A stretch of DNA of 64,000 bases from positions 186,001-250,000 of the forward strand of contig NZ_OMKW01000003.1 of NCBI RefSeq assembly GCF_900302495.1, read 5' to 3'. The DNA comes from Pontivivens insulae. GTDB taxonomy: Bacteria > Pseudomonadota > Alphaproteobacteria > Rhodobacterales > Rhodobacteraceae. Made by a program: the position numbers and the translations under genes. Below the pieces are notes generated by a model, which did no database searches, was not told where the DNA came from, and worked only from the letters and a program-made list of their open reading frames with translations. Of this stretch, positions 44,342 to 52,788 are shown piece after piece; positions within the stretch are counted from its first letter, which is position 1; every line of letters begins with the position of its first letter.

Positions 44342-45335
44342 TGCGCGGACCTCCCGTCGCCGGATCCCACCAACACGCCGCATCATGACGAGGGCCAACA
44401 TCGATGCGGGTGGGGTTTTCCCGCAGGCAGCGATCAAAGGCGTGGCGGCAGCGTGGCGCAAAACTGCAGCTCGATGGAGCGGCATTCAGACTTGGCGGCT
44501 GACCTTCGATGGTACGCAACCGCTCCGACCGCTCTTCCGTAACGCTGGGCAAGGTTTCCAGCAGCGCCCGTGTGTAGGGATGCTGTGGATTGGCGAAAAG
44601 CTCGGCCACTGGGCCCTGCTCAACAATCTGACCGCCATACATGACCAGCACCCGGTCCGCGATGCCAGCCACGACCCCCAAATCATGGGTGATCCAGATG
44701 ATGCCCATGTCCAGCTTCTGACGCAATTCGCGCACAAGTTCGAGGATCTGCGCCTGAATGGTCACATCAAGCGCCGTTGTCGGCTCATCCGCGATCAACA
44801 GTTTCGGATCGCACGCCAATGCAATGGCAATCATCACCCGTTGACGCATTCCGCCCGAGAATTGGTGCGGATAATCTCGCAAACGCTGTTCCGGGTCCGG
44901 GATGCCGACAAGCGCCAGCAACTCGGCCGCACGCTTGCGCGCATCTGCCCGGCTCAAGCCCATATACTTCCGCAATCGGTCGGTAATCTGGTAGCCCACA
45001 TTGAACACAGGGTTCAGAGAGGTCATTGGGTCCTGAAAGACCACACCAACATCGCGACCGCGAAAAGCAAGCAGATCGTTGCGGTCCATGCCACGCACGT
45101 TGCGCCCCTGAAAAAGCACCTCGCCACCCGAGATTTCCGCCGATTTCGGCAGCAGGCCCATCAGGCTCATCATCGTTACGGATTTGCCAGAGCCGCTCTC
45201 CCCGACCACACCGACCAGTTCTCCTGGGGCGATGTCGAAGGACACTTCGTTCACGGCGTGAACGTCACCCGAGCGGGTGTGAAAAACAGTTTTCAGCGCC
45301 GTTACATCAAGCAACGGTTGCGGTGTATCGCGCAT
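44334..45335 (-). CDS. oligopeptide ABC transporter ATPase (OppD/DppD-like)
   Basis: A 333-residue ATPase with Walker [11 protein letters not shown]-loop [17 protein letters not shown], signature [15 protein letters not shown] and Walker [13 protein letters not shown]. The C-terminal oligo_HPY domain has [14 protein letters not shown]. It is the first gene of the leftward operon and is divergent from the ArgE-like gene across about 205 bp, which should hold the operon promoter. Confidence 0.94.
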   Translation of the reverse strand: MRDTPQPLLDVTALKTVFHTRSGDVHAVNEVSFDIAPGELVGVVGESGSGKSVTMMSLMGLLPKSAEISGGEVLFQGRNVRGMDRNDLLAFRGRDVGVVFQDPMTSLNPVFNVGYQITDRLRKYMGLSRADARKRAAELLALVGIPDPEQRLRDYPHQFSGGMRQRVMIAIALACDPKLLIADEPTTALDVTIQAQILELVRELRQKLDMGIIWITHDLGVVAGIADRVLVMYGGQIVEQGPVAELFANPQHPYTRALLETLPSVTEERSERLRTIEGQPPSLNAAPSSCSFAPRCRHAFDRCLRENPTRIDVGPRHDAACWWDPATGGPRNV

Positions 45336-45540
45336 ATATCTTCCCTGTCGCCCTGACCGCCGGCTCTCTCGGCTGACTGGTTCACGGCTGTGTGATTCAA
45401 ACTAGACGCGAGATTTCTGGACCACGCAACCCCCTCAATCGACACAACCCTAAGGTGACCATACGGAAGTGTCGCAGCGTCAACCGATTGCGCGGCACGC
45501 CGCTTCATGATTGTTTATCGTGCAAAATGAGGGGTGGACG

Positions 45541-46701
45541 ATGGCCGAACGCTATACCGCAAAGGAAATGCTGGCAAAGCTTGTCAGCTTCCAGACCGTC
45601 TCCCACAACAGCAACTTGGATCTTGTTCAATTTGTTGAAAATTATCTTGAAGGTTTCGGCATCGCCGCGCACCGGGTTCCCGATGCGACCGGTGAAAAGG
45701 CTAGCCTGTTTGCGCATATCGGCCCGTCAGTCGATGGCGGTGTGATTTTGTCTGGGCACACGGATGTGGTGCCCGTCGAGGGTCAGCCATGGTCGACAGA
45801 TCCGTTTGCGCTGACCGAGAAGGACGGACGCCTCTACGGACGTGGCGCCTGCGACATGAAGGGTTTTCTCGCCCTCGCGCTTGCTGCCGTTCCCGACATG
45901 ATCGCGGCCCCGCTGTCCCGCCCAATTCATCTCGCCCTCAGCTATGATGAGGAAGTCGGTTGTCTTGGCGCGCCCCCAATGATTGAAGCGATGAACGCAT
46001 CCGGTCCACGGGCGGCCACCTGTATCGTGGGTGAACCGTCAATGATGCAGATCGCCGATGGTCATAAGGGCGTGTGCGGCCTCACGGTTTCGGTTCGAGG
46101 GTTCGAGGTCCATTCCAGCCTGCTTCCAACCGGCGTGTCCGCGGTCATGACCGCAGCCCGGCTGATCACGTGGCTGCATGAGCGTAACGTAAAGAATGCA
46201 GCGAATGTCAGGGACGAAGATCTCGCCTTCGCGCCGCCATTCACGACCTTGCACTCCGGCATCATTGCAGGCGGCACGGCACACAATATCACCGCGCTTG
46301 ATTGCAATTTCACCGTCGATATCAGGGCGATCCCGACCGAGGATTTGCACGGCTGGAAGGAGCGGTTCACCGCCTATTGCAAAGAGGTCGAAACGGAAAT
46401 TCGCACGATCCGCCCAGAGGCCGCAATCACGATCGAGGAGCGGGCCATCGTGGAGGGCCTGCAGCCTGAAAAAGACGGTGCCGCCGATGCGCTTGTGCGC
46501 CGGATCAGCGGACAGAATGCCAGTGTCAAAGTTCCCTACGGAACCGAGGGGGGCCAATTCCAAGCTGGCGGTTATTCGACCGTCATTTGCGGTCCGGGCT
46601 CGATTGATCAGGCACACCAACCCGATGAGTTCATCTCAATCGAGCAATTGGAAAAGGGCGAACGGTTCATGTCCGCCCTGATCGCCGACCTCAGCCGCTG
46701 A
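45541..46701 (+). CDS. argE: M20 family deacylase, acetylornithine deacetylase-like
   Basis: A 386-residue zinc hydrolase. Metal and catalytic residues appear in LSGHTDVVPVEG (His/Asp), YGRGACDMKGFLAL (bridging Asp) and SYDEEVGCLG (general base Glu). The best match is ArgE, which releases ornithine from N-acetylornithine in arginine synthesis. ATG 45541 has GAGGGG upstream. Divergence from a peptide transporter also allows a role in trimming imported acylated amino acids or peptides, so the symbol is tentative. Its end overlaps the convergent DUF2461 gene by 11 bases. Confidence 0.82.
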   Translation: MAERYTAKEMLAKLVSFQTVSHNSNLDLVQFVENYLEGFGIAAHRVPDATGEKASLFAHIGPSVDGGVILSGHTDVVPVEGQPWSTDPFALTEKDGRLYGRGACDMKGFLALALAAVPDMIAAPLSRPIHLALSYDEEVGCLGAPPMIEAMNASGPRAATCIVGEPSMMQIADGHKGVCGLTVSVRGFEVHSSLLPTGVSAVMTAARLITWLHERNVKNAANVRDEDLAFAPPFTTLHSGIIAGGTAHNITALDCNFTVDIRAIPTEDLHGWKERFTAYCKEVETEIRTIRPEAAITIEERAIVEGLQPEKDGAADALVRRISGQNASVKVPYGTEGGQFQAGGYSTVICGPGSIDQAHQPDEFISIEQLEKGERFMSALIADLSR

Positions 46702-47362
46702 CACGGCCATAAGCCAAGAGCGGCTGCACCTCCCGCGCCATGCTCACCAACCGCTCGACGATGGACCCGTCGAGCCACGCCTCACGCCCCGGCTTTTCGG
46801 ACGTCAGCAGGCTCTTAAGGCGAACATACGGTGCGACCTCGCTGTCCTTATGCGCTTCAAAGCCACGTGGCATCGTGCGCAGCGCCATGTCCATGGAAAG
46901 TTCGCGCCCGTGGCGACGAAGATGATCGAGCATTTGCTGCAGACCTTCCGGCTCTGCGATCATACGTCTGCGGATGGGACCGAGCGCTTTGGGCGACAGA
47001 TTGTAGTATCCTGCCCCCAGAAACCCGCCCTCCGCATCTATCTGGGCATACACGATCCCGCCCATCTCCTTTTTGTCGCCACTAGGCGTCAACATGCCAG
47101 AGGTCGTAGTCTTGTAGGGGGTCTTGTCTTTGGAGAACCGCGTGTCGCGCTGGATGCGGAACATCGTGCGCTTGCCGCCGTAAAGCTCGATCCCCTCCGC
47201 CGTCAAAATCTCGGTCGCCTGGCCCAACAACCTGGCAAATGGGTCTTCCAGCGCCTCGCGATGCCGCTCCCGATTGGCCTTGTACCATTCACGCTCATTA
47301 TTTGCGGCAAGTTCCTCCAGAAAGGCGAAGCTGTCGGTTGTAAATTCCGGATGGCTCCCCAT
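46691..47362 (-). CDS. DUF2461 family protein
   Basis: A 223-residue protein matching TIGR02453/DUF2461: FLEELAANNEREWYKANRER, the FRIQRDTRFSKDKTPYKT core and IYA-type IVYAQIDAEGGFLGAGYY. Function unknown, though the family is widespread. It lies directly after bolA (2 bases between) on the same strand and is convergent with the argE-like gene. Confidence 0.88.
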   Translation of the reverse strand: MGSHPEFTTDSFAFLEELAANNEREWYKANRERHREALEDPFARLLGQATEILTAEGIELYGGKRTMFRIQRDTRFSKDKTPYKTTTSGMLTPSGDKKEMGGIVYAQIDAEGGFLGAGYYNLSPKALGPIRRRMIAEPEGLQQMLDHLRRHGRELSMDMALRTMPRGFEAHKDSEVAPYVRLKSLLTSEKPGREAWLDGSIVERLVSMAREVQPLLAYGRVSG

Positions 47363-47364
47363 TT

Positions 47365-47622
47365 TCAGGCTCCGACATCCAGCGCAAGCGCATGAATGGG
47401 CCCCGCCATCTCCTGTTTCAATGCGGCATAGATCTTGCGCTGCTGCGCGACACGACTCAGCCCGGCCAGACTTTCGGCACGCATGCGCACCTGAAAGTGG
47501 CTTTGCCCCCCATCCGGCGCGCCCGCATGCCCGGCATGAAGGTGCGATTCATCAATGACTTCAAGTTCATGCGGGGAAAACTCCGCCTGTAAAACCTCGG
47601 TGATACGATCCGCCACACGCAT
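47365..47622 (-). CDS. BolA family protein
   Basis: The 85-residue product has the BolA fold: VIDESHLHAGHAG, then SHFQVRMRAESLAGLSRVAQ and HALALDV. BolA proteins bind monothiol glutaredoxins and take part in iron-sulfur and stress regulation. It is divergent from the J-domain gene at 47724, an arrangement I recall from other Rhodobacteraceae. Probably co-transcribed with the DUF2461 gene. Confidence 0.93.
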   Translation of the reverse strand: MRVADRITEVLQAEFSPHELEVIDESHLHAGHAGAPDGGQSHFQVRMRAESLAGLSRVAQQRKIYAALKQEMAGPIHALALDVGA

Positions 47623-47723
47623 TTTTCACGCCTTTCCTGACTGGGCGGGGCTGCACCCCGCGCCCGTTAGGTTTAAGATGTTGCCCTCCGAGTCGTAACC
47701 CTGCTCGCTTAAAGGCCCAATGA

Positions 47724-48383
47724 ATGACCCGCAAAAATCCCTTCGAGTTTGATATCTCCGTGTCCGCCGACAAAAAGCGGCGTGCGCGCCAGCGCGGGCA
47801 ATCCGGCGCCGTCAACAGTTCGACGAAGACCTGCGAACACGAAGGATGCAAGGAGCCGGGTCTCTACCGCGCGCCCAAAGCCGCTGACCGGCTTGAGGAG
47901 TTCTATTGGTTCTGCAAGCAGCACATTCGTGAATATAACCAAAAGTGGAACTTCTTCGAAAATCACACCGAGGAAGAATTTAACGAGCAGATCGAGAAGG
48001 ATCGTGTGGGCGATCGTCCGACATGGGGCTTCAAGTCCGGTGTCGAAAAGGCCACGACAACCTCACATTCCGAAGGCCGTGCATGGGCTCGCTTCGGCTT
48101 TGACGATCCGCATCAGGTGCTTGGGGAGAATGCGACACTTAACCCAGCCGCTCAATCCAGCCGCCCCACGAAACGGAAGCTGCCGCCGACAGAGCGGCGC
48201 GCACTCGACATCCTCGGCGCCGAGGACACTTTGACCAAGACCGAATTGCGCAAGGTTTACAAATCACTTGTCAAAGACCTGCACCCCGACATGAACGGCG
48301 GCAAGCGCGACGATGAGGACAAGTTGCAAGAGGTCGTCTGGGCCTGGGATCAGATCAAGGTCAGCCGTTCGTTCCGTGACTGA
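47724..48383 (+). CDS. DnaJ-like protein with C-terminal J domain and N-terminal Cys/His motif
   Basis: A 219-residue protein with the J domain at the C-terminus (residues about 155-215): RALDILGAEDTLTKTELRKV, then HPD in LVKDLHPDMNGG. The N-terminal half contains CEHEGCKEPGLYRAP and YWFCKQHIREYN, a C-x4-C ... C-x2-H spacing that could bind zinc. J domains stimulate DnaK/Hsp70; the N-terminal part presumably recruits a client. It is divergent from bolA and convergent with the CoA-transferase gene. Confidence 0.9.
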   Translation: MTRKNPFEFDISVSADKKRRARQRGQSGAVNSSTKTCEHEGCKEPGLYRAPKAADRLEEFYWFCKQHIREYNQKWNFFENHTEEEFNEQIEKDRVGDRPTWGFKSGVEKATTTSHSEGRAWARFGFDDPHQVLGENATLNPAAQSSRPTKRKLPPTERRALDILGAEDTLTKTELRKVYKSLVKDLHPDMNGGKRDDEDKLQEVVWAWDQIKVSRSFRD

Positions 48384-48438
48384 GCGCGTCAGGCGGTAAC
48401 AATCGCCCCATTCCCCGGCGCAGTCGGGTTGATGCACT

Positions 48439-49617
48439 TCAGATCACACCGGATTTGCGAAGTCCCTCAATCTGCTCGGCCGTAAGCCCCAGTTCTGAGA
48501 AGACCGTCTCGTTATGGGCACCCAACGAGGGTGGCGCCCTGTCGGGCTGCGGGCGCGCGCCGTTCATGATGATTGGCGAGGCGGTCAAGGGCACACCATC
48601 CCGCTCCGCGATCAGCCCCCTTTCCACGATCTGCGCGCTTTCCAGCGCCTGGGGTACAGTCCATACCGCACCGGATGGAACGCCGAGATCATTCAGGGAT
48701 CGGACCCAATCTGCCGCAGGGCGCTGACGAAGTGTCTTCTCCAACTCGGCCCGTAATGCGATCCGGTTGCGCTTGCGATCCTCGCGCGTCGCATAGTCCG
48801 GGTTCTCCAGCAAATCGGTACGGCCCAGATGCCGGGCCAGTGCTTGCCACTGCTCATCCCGGTTCGCTGAAATGTTCAGCGGACCATCCTGCGCCTGAAA
48901 CGTCCCTGACGGGGCCGAGGTTGGGTTTTCGTTGCCATTGGCCTGCGGGTCCGTTCCGCCAATCAAATGGTTGGAGACGACCCACCCCATGGTCGACAAC
49001 ATCGCTTCCATCATCGAGACGTCGATAAACGCACCACGCGGTCGGGCGTTCAGTGCTGCGGCGATCGCGAAGGCGCCCACCATGCCCGCAACCGTGTCGG
49101 CCACGGGATATCCGACACGCAAAGGCGCACTGTCCGCGTCACCGGTTACGCTCATCACGCCGGAAAGCCCCTGCACGATCTGATCATAGGCCGGATCGCC
49201 ACGCAGCGGTCCGGTCTGTCCAAAGCCCGAGATCGCACACTGAATGATTTCTGGCCGGCTCGCCTTCAATACGTCGTAACCAAGGTCCAACCGCTCCATC
49301 ACACCGGGACGGAAATTCTCCACGACCACATCTGCCGTCGAAAGCAGGCTTAAAAAGATATCGCGCCCGGCCTCTTGCTTGAGGTCGAGCGTGACGGAGG
49401 ACTTACCCGCGTTCTGCGCGAGGAAACTGATACCCATCCCAGCCGCGTTGCGCGCAGGGTCCGCGCCGAGATTGCGGGCCAAGTCCCCGGTTCCGGGACG
49501 CTCAACCTTGATGATCTCAGCGCCCATCAGTCCCAATTGGTAGCAACAGTAAGGACCGGAGAGCACGTTCGTCAGATCGAGAACGCGCACTCCTTTCAGC
49601 GGTCCCTCAATCGCCAT
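48439..49617 (-). CDS. CaiB/BaiF family CoA-transferase
   Basis: A 392-residue class III CoA-transferase. It has the opening LKGVRVLDLTNVLSGPYCCY, KVERPGTGDLARNLG, TLDLKQEAGRDIFLSLL and ADVVVENFRPGVMERLDLGY; Asp in GDPAYDQIVQGLSG is at the place of the catalytic residue. It moves CoA between carboxylic acids. The start at 49617 overlaps the tctA stop by 11 bases, placing it in the tctCBA operon. That context suggests it activates the imported carboxylate; the specific acid is unknown. Confidence 0.9.
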   Translation of the reverse strand: MAIEGPLKGVRVLDLTNVLSGPYCCYQLGLMGAEIIKVERPGTGDLARNLGADPARNAAGMGISFLAQNAGKSSVTLDLKQEAGRDIFLSLLSTADVVVENFRPGVMERLDLGYDVLKASRPEIIQCAISGFGQTGPLRGDPAYDQIVQGLSGVMSVTGDADSAPLRVGYPVADTVAGMVGAFAIAAALNARPRGAFIDVSMMEAMLSTMGWVVSNHLIGGTDPQANGNENPTSAPSGTFQAQDGPLNISANRDEQWQALARHLGRTDLLENPDYATREDRKRNRIALRAELEKTLRQRPAADWVRSLNDLGVPSGAVWTVPQALESAQIVERGLIAERDGVPLTASPIIMNGARPQPDRAPPSLGAHNETVFSELGLTAEQIEGLRKSGVI

Positions 49618-51121
49618 CAGCGACGCCTTCACGCTTGGCCCGTGTTCGGCGCGCACGATAGCTTGGCAGAATGACCAGGATCGCGGCGAGCACCAGCAGA
49701 CCCATCGTCATCGGCCGCGCAAGGATGAAGTCGATCCCGCCATAGAGTTGCATCGCCCGCCCGAAATTATCCTCCAGCATCGCGCCCAGGATAAACCCGA
49801 TCAGCAGCGGCGCCAGTGGGTAATCCGCAAAACGCAGGATCGTCGCCGCCACACCAAGGCCGACCAGCAACAGCAACTCCGTCGCGTTGTTCTGCCCGAT
49901 ATAGGCCCCCATCAACGTGAAGAAGAGGATGAAGGGGATCAGGAAGGTGCGCGGGACCGCCAGAATCTTTGCGATATACGGGATCAGCGGCAGGTTCAGG
50001 ATCAGCAGGATCAGGTTGCCGATAAACATCGACATGATCACCGCCCAGAAGATCGACGGTTGGTCGATCATCAGGCGCGGACCCGGCGAGACGTTGAGCG
50101 CGATCAGCGCGCCGAGCAGGATCGCCGTGGTGCCCGACCCCGGGATGCCTAACGTCAGCAGCGGCACGAAGGAACCAGTACAGGCGGCATTGTTTGCAGC
50201 CTCAGGCGCCGCCAGCCCTTTTACAGAGCCTTTGCCAAACTGTTCCTGATCTTCCTTAGAGGCGATATTACGCTCCACGGCATAGCCCAGAAACGACGCG
50301 ATTGTGGCCCCTGCCCCCGGCAGCACGCCGATCAGGAAGCCCTGGATCGACTGGCGACCCACGACGGGGGCGATGGCCTTCGCCTCCTCCCGCGTGATGC
50401 GCAGTTCCTTGATCTCGCCACCGTTCTCAGTCTTGGAACGATTGGGGTCCATCACGAGGTAAATTGCTTCAGGCAGTGCGAACATCGCCATAGCCAAGGT
50501 AATGAAGCTAAAGCCCGATTGCAGGTCCATAATGCCCATCGTGAAACGCGGCAAGTTGAACAGTGCCCCCTCGCCCACCGTTGCCATGATCAGGCCCAGG
50601 ATCGTCATCATCAACGCCTTGGCCACGTTGCCAGACCCCGCGAATGCTGCAATGGCCGACAAGCCCACAACCATCAGCGCGAAATACTCCGCCGAATGGA
50701 ACAGCAGCGCCACCTGCGCCAATGCCGGGGCAAAGATCAGCAACAGCACCGCACCGATCGACCCGCCGGTGAAAGAGGAGATCGCAGCAACCGTCAGCGC
50801 CTTACCGGCCTTGCCTTGTCGTGCGAGCGGGTAGCCGTCAAAACTGGTCGCAACTGTCGAGGCGACGCCGGGTGCGTTGATCAGGATGGACGAGGTGGAG
50901 CCGCCGAAGATTGCACCATAGTAAACACCCGCCAGCAGGATCAGCGCGGCTGACGGATCGCCGATGCCAATCGCGACAGGGATCATGATGGCAATAATGC
51001 TCATCGGTCCCAGCCCCGGCAGCATTCCAATGAATGTGCCGATCAGACAGCCACCGATCACCATAAGGATGTTCTGGAACGACAGCGCAGTCGTTATGCC
51101 GATCATCAAACCTTCAAGCAT
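49607..51121 (-). CDS. tctA: tripartite tricarboxylate transporter large permease TctA
   Basis: A 504-residue permease with about twelve membrane segments and the family signatures GTFIGMLPGLGPMSIIAIM, APGVASTVATSFDGYPLARQ and VGFKLP-type late repeats including GVLPGAGATIASFLGYAVER. It imports citrate-like or other carboxylates with the TctC binding protein. It starts 6 bases after the tctB stop. Confidence 0.95.
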   Translation of the reverse strand: MLEGLMIGITTALSFQNILMVIGGCLIGTFIGMLPGLGPMSIIAIMIPVAIGIGDPSAALILLAGVYYGAIFGGSTSSILINAPGVASTVATSFDGYPLARQGKAGKALTVAAISSFTGGSIGAVLLLIFAPALAQVALLFHSAEYFALMVVGLSAIAAFAGSGNVAKALMMTILGLIMATVGEGALFNLPRFTMGIMDLQSGFSFITLAMAMFALPEAIYLVMDPNRSKTENGGEIKELRITREEAKAIAPVVGRQSIQGFLIGVLPGAGATIASFLGYAVERNIASKEDQEQFGKGSVKGLAAPEAANNAACTGSFVPLLTLGIPGSGTTAILLGALIALNVSPGPRLMIDQPSIFWAVIMSMFIGNLILLILNLPLIPYIAKILAVPRTFLIPFILFFTLMGAYIGQNNATELLLLVGLGVAATILRFADYPLAPLLIGFILGAMLEDNFGRAMQLYGGIDFILARPMTMGLLVLAAILVILPSYRARRTRAKREGVADGD

Positions 51122-51127
51122 GTCAGA

Positions 51128-51613
51128 TCACCCCAGGAAAAATGGAAGAGGACGCAGGAAGATGCCCAGCACTTCCTGAACGAGATACCAAATGGATCCA
51201 GCGGCGATCACGGCCGTAACCATCACGGCGACCCACCGCTTCTCCCCAAGCAGGAAAGAGCCGATGGCCAGAAATCCAACGGTTGAAAGCAAGAACCCGG
51301 CGGGCCGCAGCAACAGCGCGTAAGCGACCATCAGCCCCAGCAGGATCGCCGCCTGCCCGATCTTGTATTGGCCCAGATTTCGATAGTCGATGTCGCCTTC
51401 CTTGATGACGACCTCGTTCTTTTCGAGGCCCAGCAGAATGACGAGCGAGGTCAGAACCCCCAGCACGGCCAACGCTTTTGGGAACGTGGAGGGCAGCACC
51501 GGATTGCGCTGCATGAAGGGCGGAAGACCCGCATCAATCGTGAAGAACGCGGCATATCCATATGCCAGACAGATCGCGAGGAAGATCAGCGCGATCCAGC
51601 GGTCGAGTGCCAT
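51128..51613 (-). CDS. tctB: tripartite tricarboxylate transporter small subunit TctB
   Basis: A 161-residue protein with four hydrophobic segments (LIFLAICLAYGYAAFF, LAVLGVLTSLVILLGL, QAAILLGLMVAYALLL and VMVTAVIAAGSIWYLVQ), the usual TctB shape. The ATG at 51613 has GGAGGG 8 bases upstream; the in-frame extension to 51661 begins inside the poly-G and hairpin region and is rejected. Confidence 0.92.
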   Translation of the reverse strand: MALDRWIALIFLAICLAYGYAAFFTIDAGLPPFMQRNPVLPSTFPKALAVLGVLTSLVILLGLEKNEVVIKEGDIDYRNLGQYKIGQAAILLGLMVAYALLLRPAGFLLSTVGFLAIGSFLLGEKRWVAVMVTAVIAAGSIWYLVQEVLGIFLRPLPFFLG

Positions 51614-51651
51614 AACGGACCCTCCGGAGAAACTGTTTGGGGGGGGGTGGA

Positions 51652-51674
51652 CGCGCGGCAATCCGCGCCGCGCG
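51652..51674 (-). promoter_or_regulatory. hairpin between tctC and tctB, beside a 9-G run
   Basis: CGCGCGGC (51652-51659) pairs with GCCGCGCG (51667-51674). It begins 14 bases after the tctC stop. A run of nine G (51639-51647 on the plus strand, so C on the message) lies just downstream. It likely stabilises the tctC message relative to tctBA. Confidence 0.55.
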
Positions 51675-51687
51675 CCCGATCCTGGGA

Positions 51688-52674
51688 TCAGAGGAAGCCG
51701 AGCTCACGCATCAGATCACCGATCACCTGCTCCTGGTTCTGCAGGAAGGCCTCGAAGTCGTCGCCGGAATTGTGGATGTTCACCCAACCGTTGCGCGCAC
51801 GCACTTCTTCCCACTCGGGCGTGTCATACATCGCCGTCAGCGCAGACTGATAAGCCTCCAACTGCTCGGCGGGCAGACCCGGTGCACCGAAGAACCCGCG
51901 CCAGTTGACGAACTCGGTCTCGATGCCCTGCTCCATCATGGTCATGGCCGACGGATAGGCATCCACACGCTCAGGCGCTGTCACACCGATGATCTTCACT
52001 TCGCCCGCTTCAGCAAGGCCAACCGCCTCGGAGAATCCGGTGGACAAGGCTGCAATCTCACCCGACAGCAGGGCCGCCATCGCATCGCCACCTGCATCGT
52101 AAGGGATGTAGTTGACGTTCAGTGGATCCTGACCGGCGGCCTTCATCGTCATGGCCGCAACGAGGTGGTCCATACCGCCCGGAACAGAGCCGCCGCCGAT
52201 GGCAACACCGCTGGGGTCCGCCTCAAAGGCCGAGACCAGCTCACCCATGTCGTCGATCTCGCTGTCTGCGCCCACCACGATGGCGGCATAGTCACCAATG
52301 GTGCCCGCGACGAGCGTCAGATCCGAGAAGTTGTAGGGGAATACGCCGGTCAGCGAGCGGATCACGATGGGCGTGGAGTTGACCATCAGCGTACCATGCT
52401 GGCTGTCCGCGTTCTCGATCATGTAACCGATTGCGACACCGCCGCCACCGCCGGACATGTTCTCGTAGGAAGCCGAACCGACGAGGCCCGCACCGGTCAG
52501 CGCCTCGCCCGTACCGCGTGCCGTGCCGTCCCAGCCACCGCCTGCGCCGCCTGGGATCAGGAAGTGGATTGAGTCCACAACCTGATGGCCATCCGCCATT
52601 GCCGGTGCAGAAAACATCATGCCAGTTGCAGCCACTGCGGCCAGTGCCGCGCGGCGCGTCATATCGAATGTCAT
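51688..52674 (-). CDS. tctC: tripartite tricarboxylate transporter substrate-binding protein TctC
   Basis: A 328-residue periplasmic protein with a signal peptide (twin-Arg-like TRRAALAAVAATGMMFSAPAMA). The Bug-family core follows: IHFLIPGGAGGGWDGTARGT, SYENMSGGGGGVAIGYM and DMGELVSAFEADPSGVAIGG. It captures the carboxylate for TctAB. The RR in the signal is compatible with Tat export, but this is uncertain. First gene of the operon, divergent from tctD over 114 bp. Confidence 0.93.
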   Translation of the reverse strand: MTFDMTRRAALAAVAATGMMFSAPAMADGHQVVDSIHFLIPGGAGGGWDGTARGTGEALTGAGLVGSASYENMSGGGGGVAIGYMIENADSQHGTLMVNSTPIVIRSLTGVFPYNFSDLTLVAGTIGDYAAIVVGADSEIDDMGELVSAFEADPSGVAIGGGSVPGGMDHLVAAMTMKAAGQDPLNVNYIPYDAGGDAMAALLSGEIAALSTGFSEAVGLAEAGEVKIIGVTAPERVDAYPSAMTMMEQGIETEFVNWRGFFGAPGLPAEQLEAYQSALTAMYDTPEWEEVRARNGWVNIHNSGDDFEAFLQNQEQVIGDLMRELGFL

Positions 52675-52735
52675 TGGTTAATCCTCCCATTTGACAAAGC
52701 AGTCTTTCGCTGCTCACTTCCGACTATGGCCCGCG

Positions 52736-52755
52736 TTCCTGACAGGAACCTGTCA
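52736..52755. promoter_or_regulatory. overlapping palindromes in the tctC-tctD divergent region
   Basis: TTCCTG-A-CAGGAA (52736-52748) and TGACAGG-AA-CCTGTCA (52740-52755) overlap, offset by 5.5 bp between centres. They lie 61 bases upstream of tctC and 33 bases upstream of tctD. They are the best candidates for binding sites of TctD or another dimeric regulator that controls both directions. Confidence 0.6.
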
Positions 52756-52788
52756 TCGGAATAATCTTTCATTCGGAGTGAATTTTCA

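Noticed and set aside
44342-44485. N-terminal extension of the OppF-like ATPase
   Set aside because: The extra 48 codons overlap the end of the OppD-like gene and do not resemble any ATPase N-terminus; ATG 44341 gives the normal start [11 protein letters not shown].
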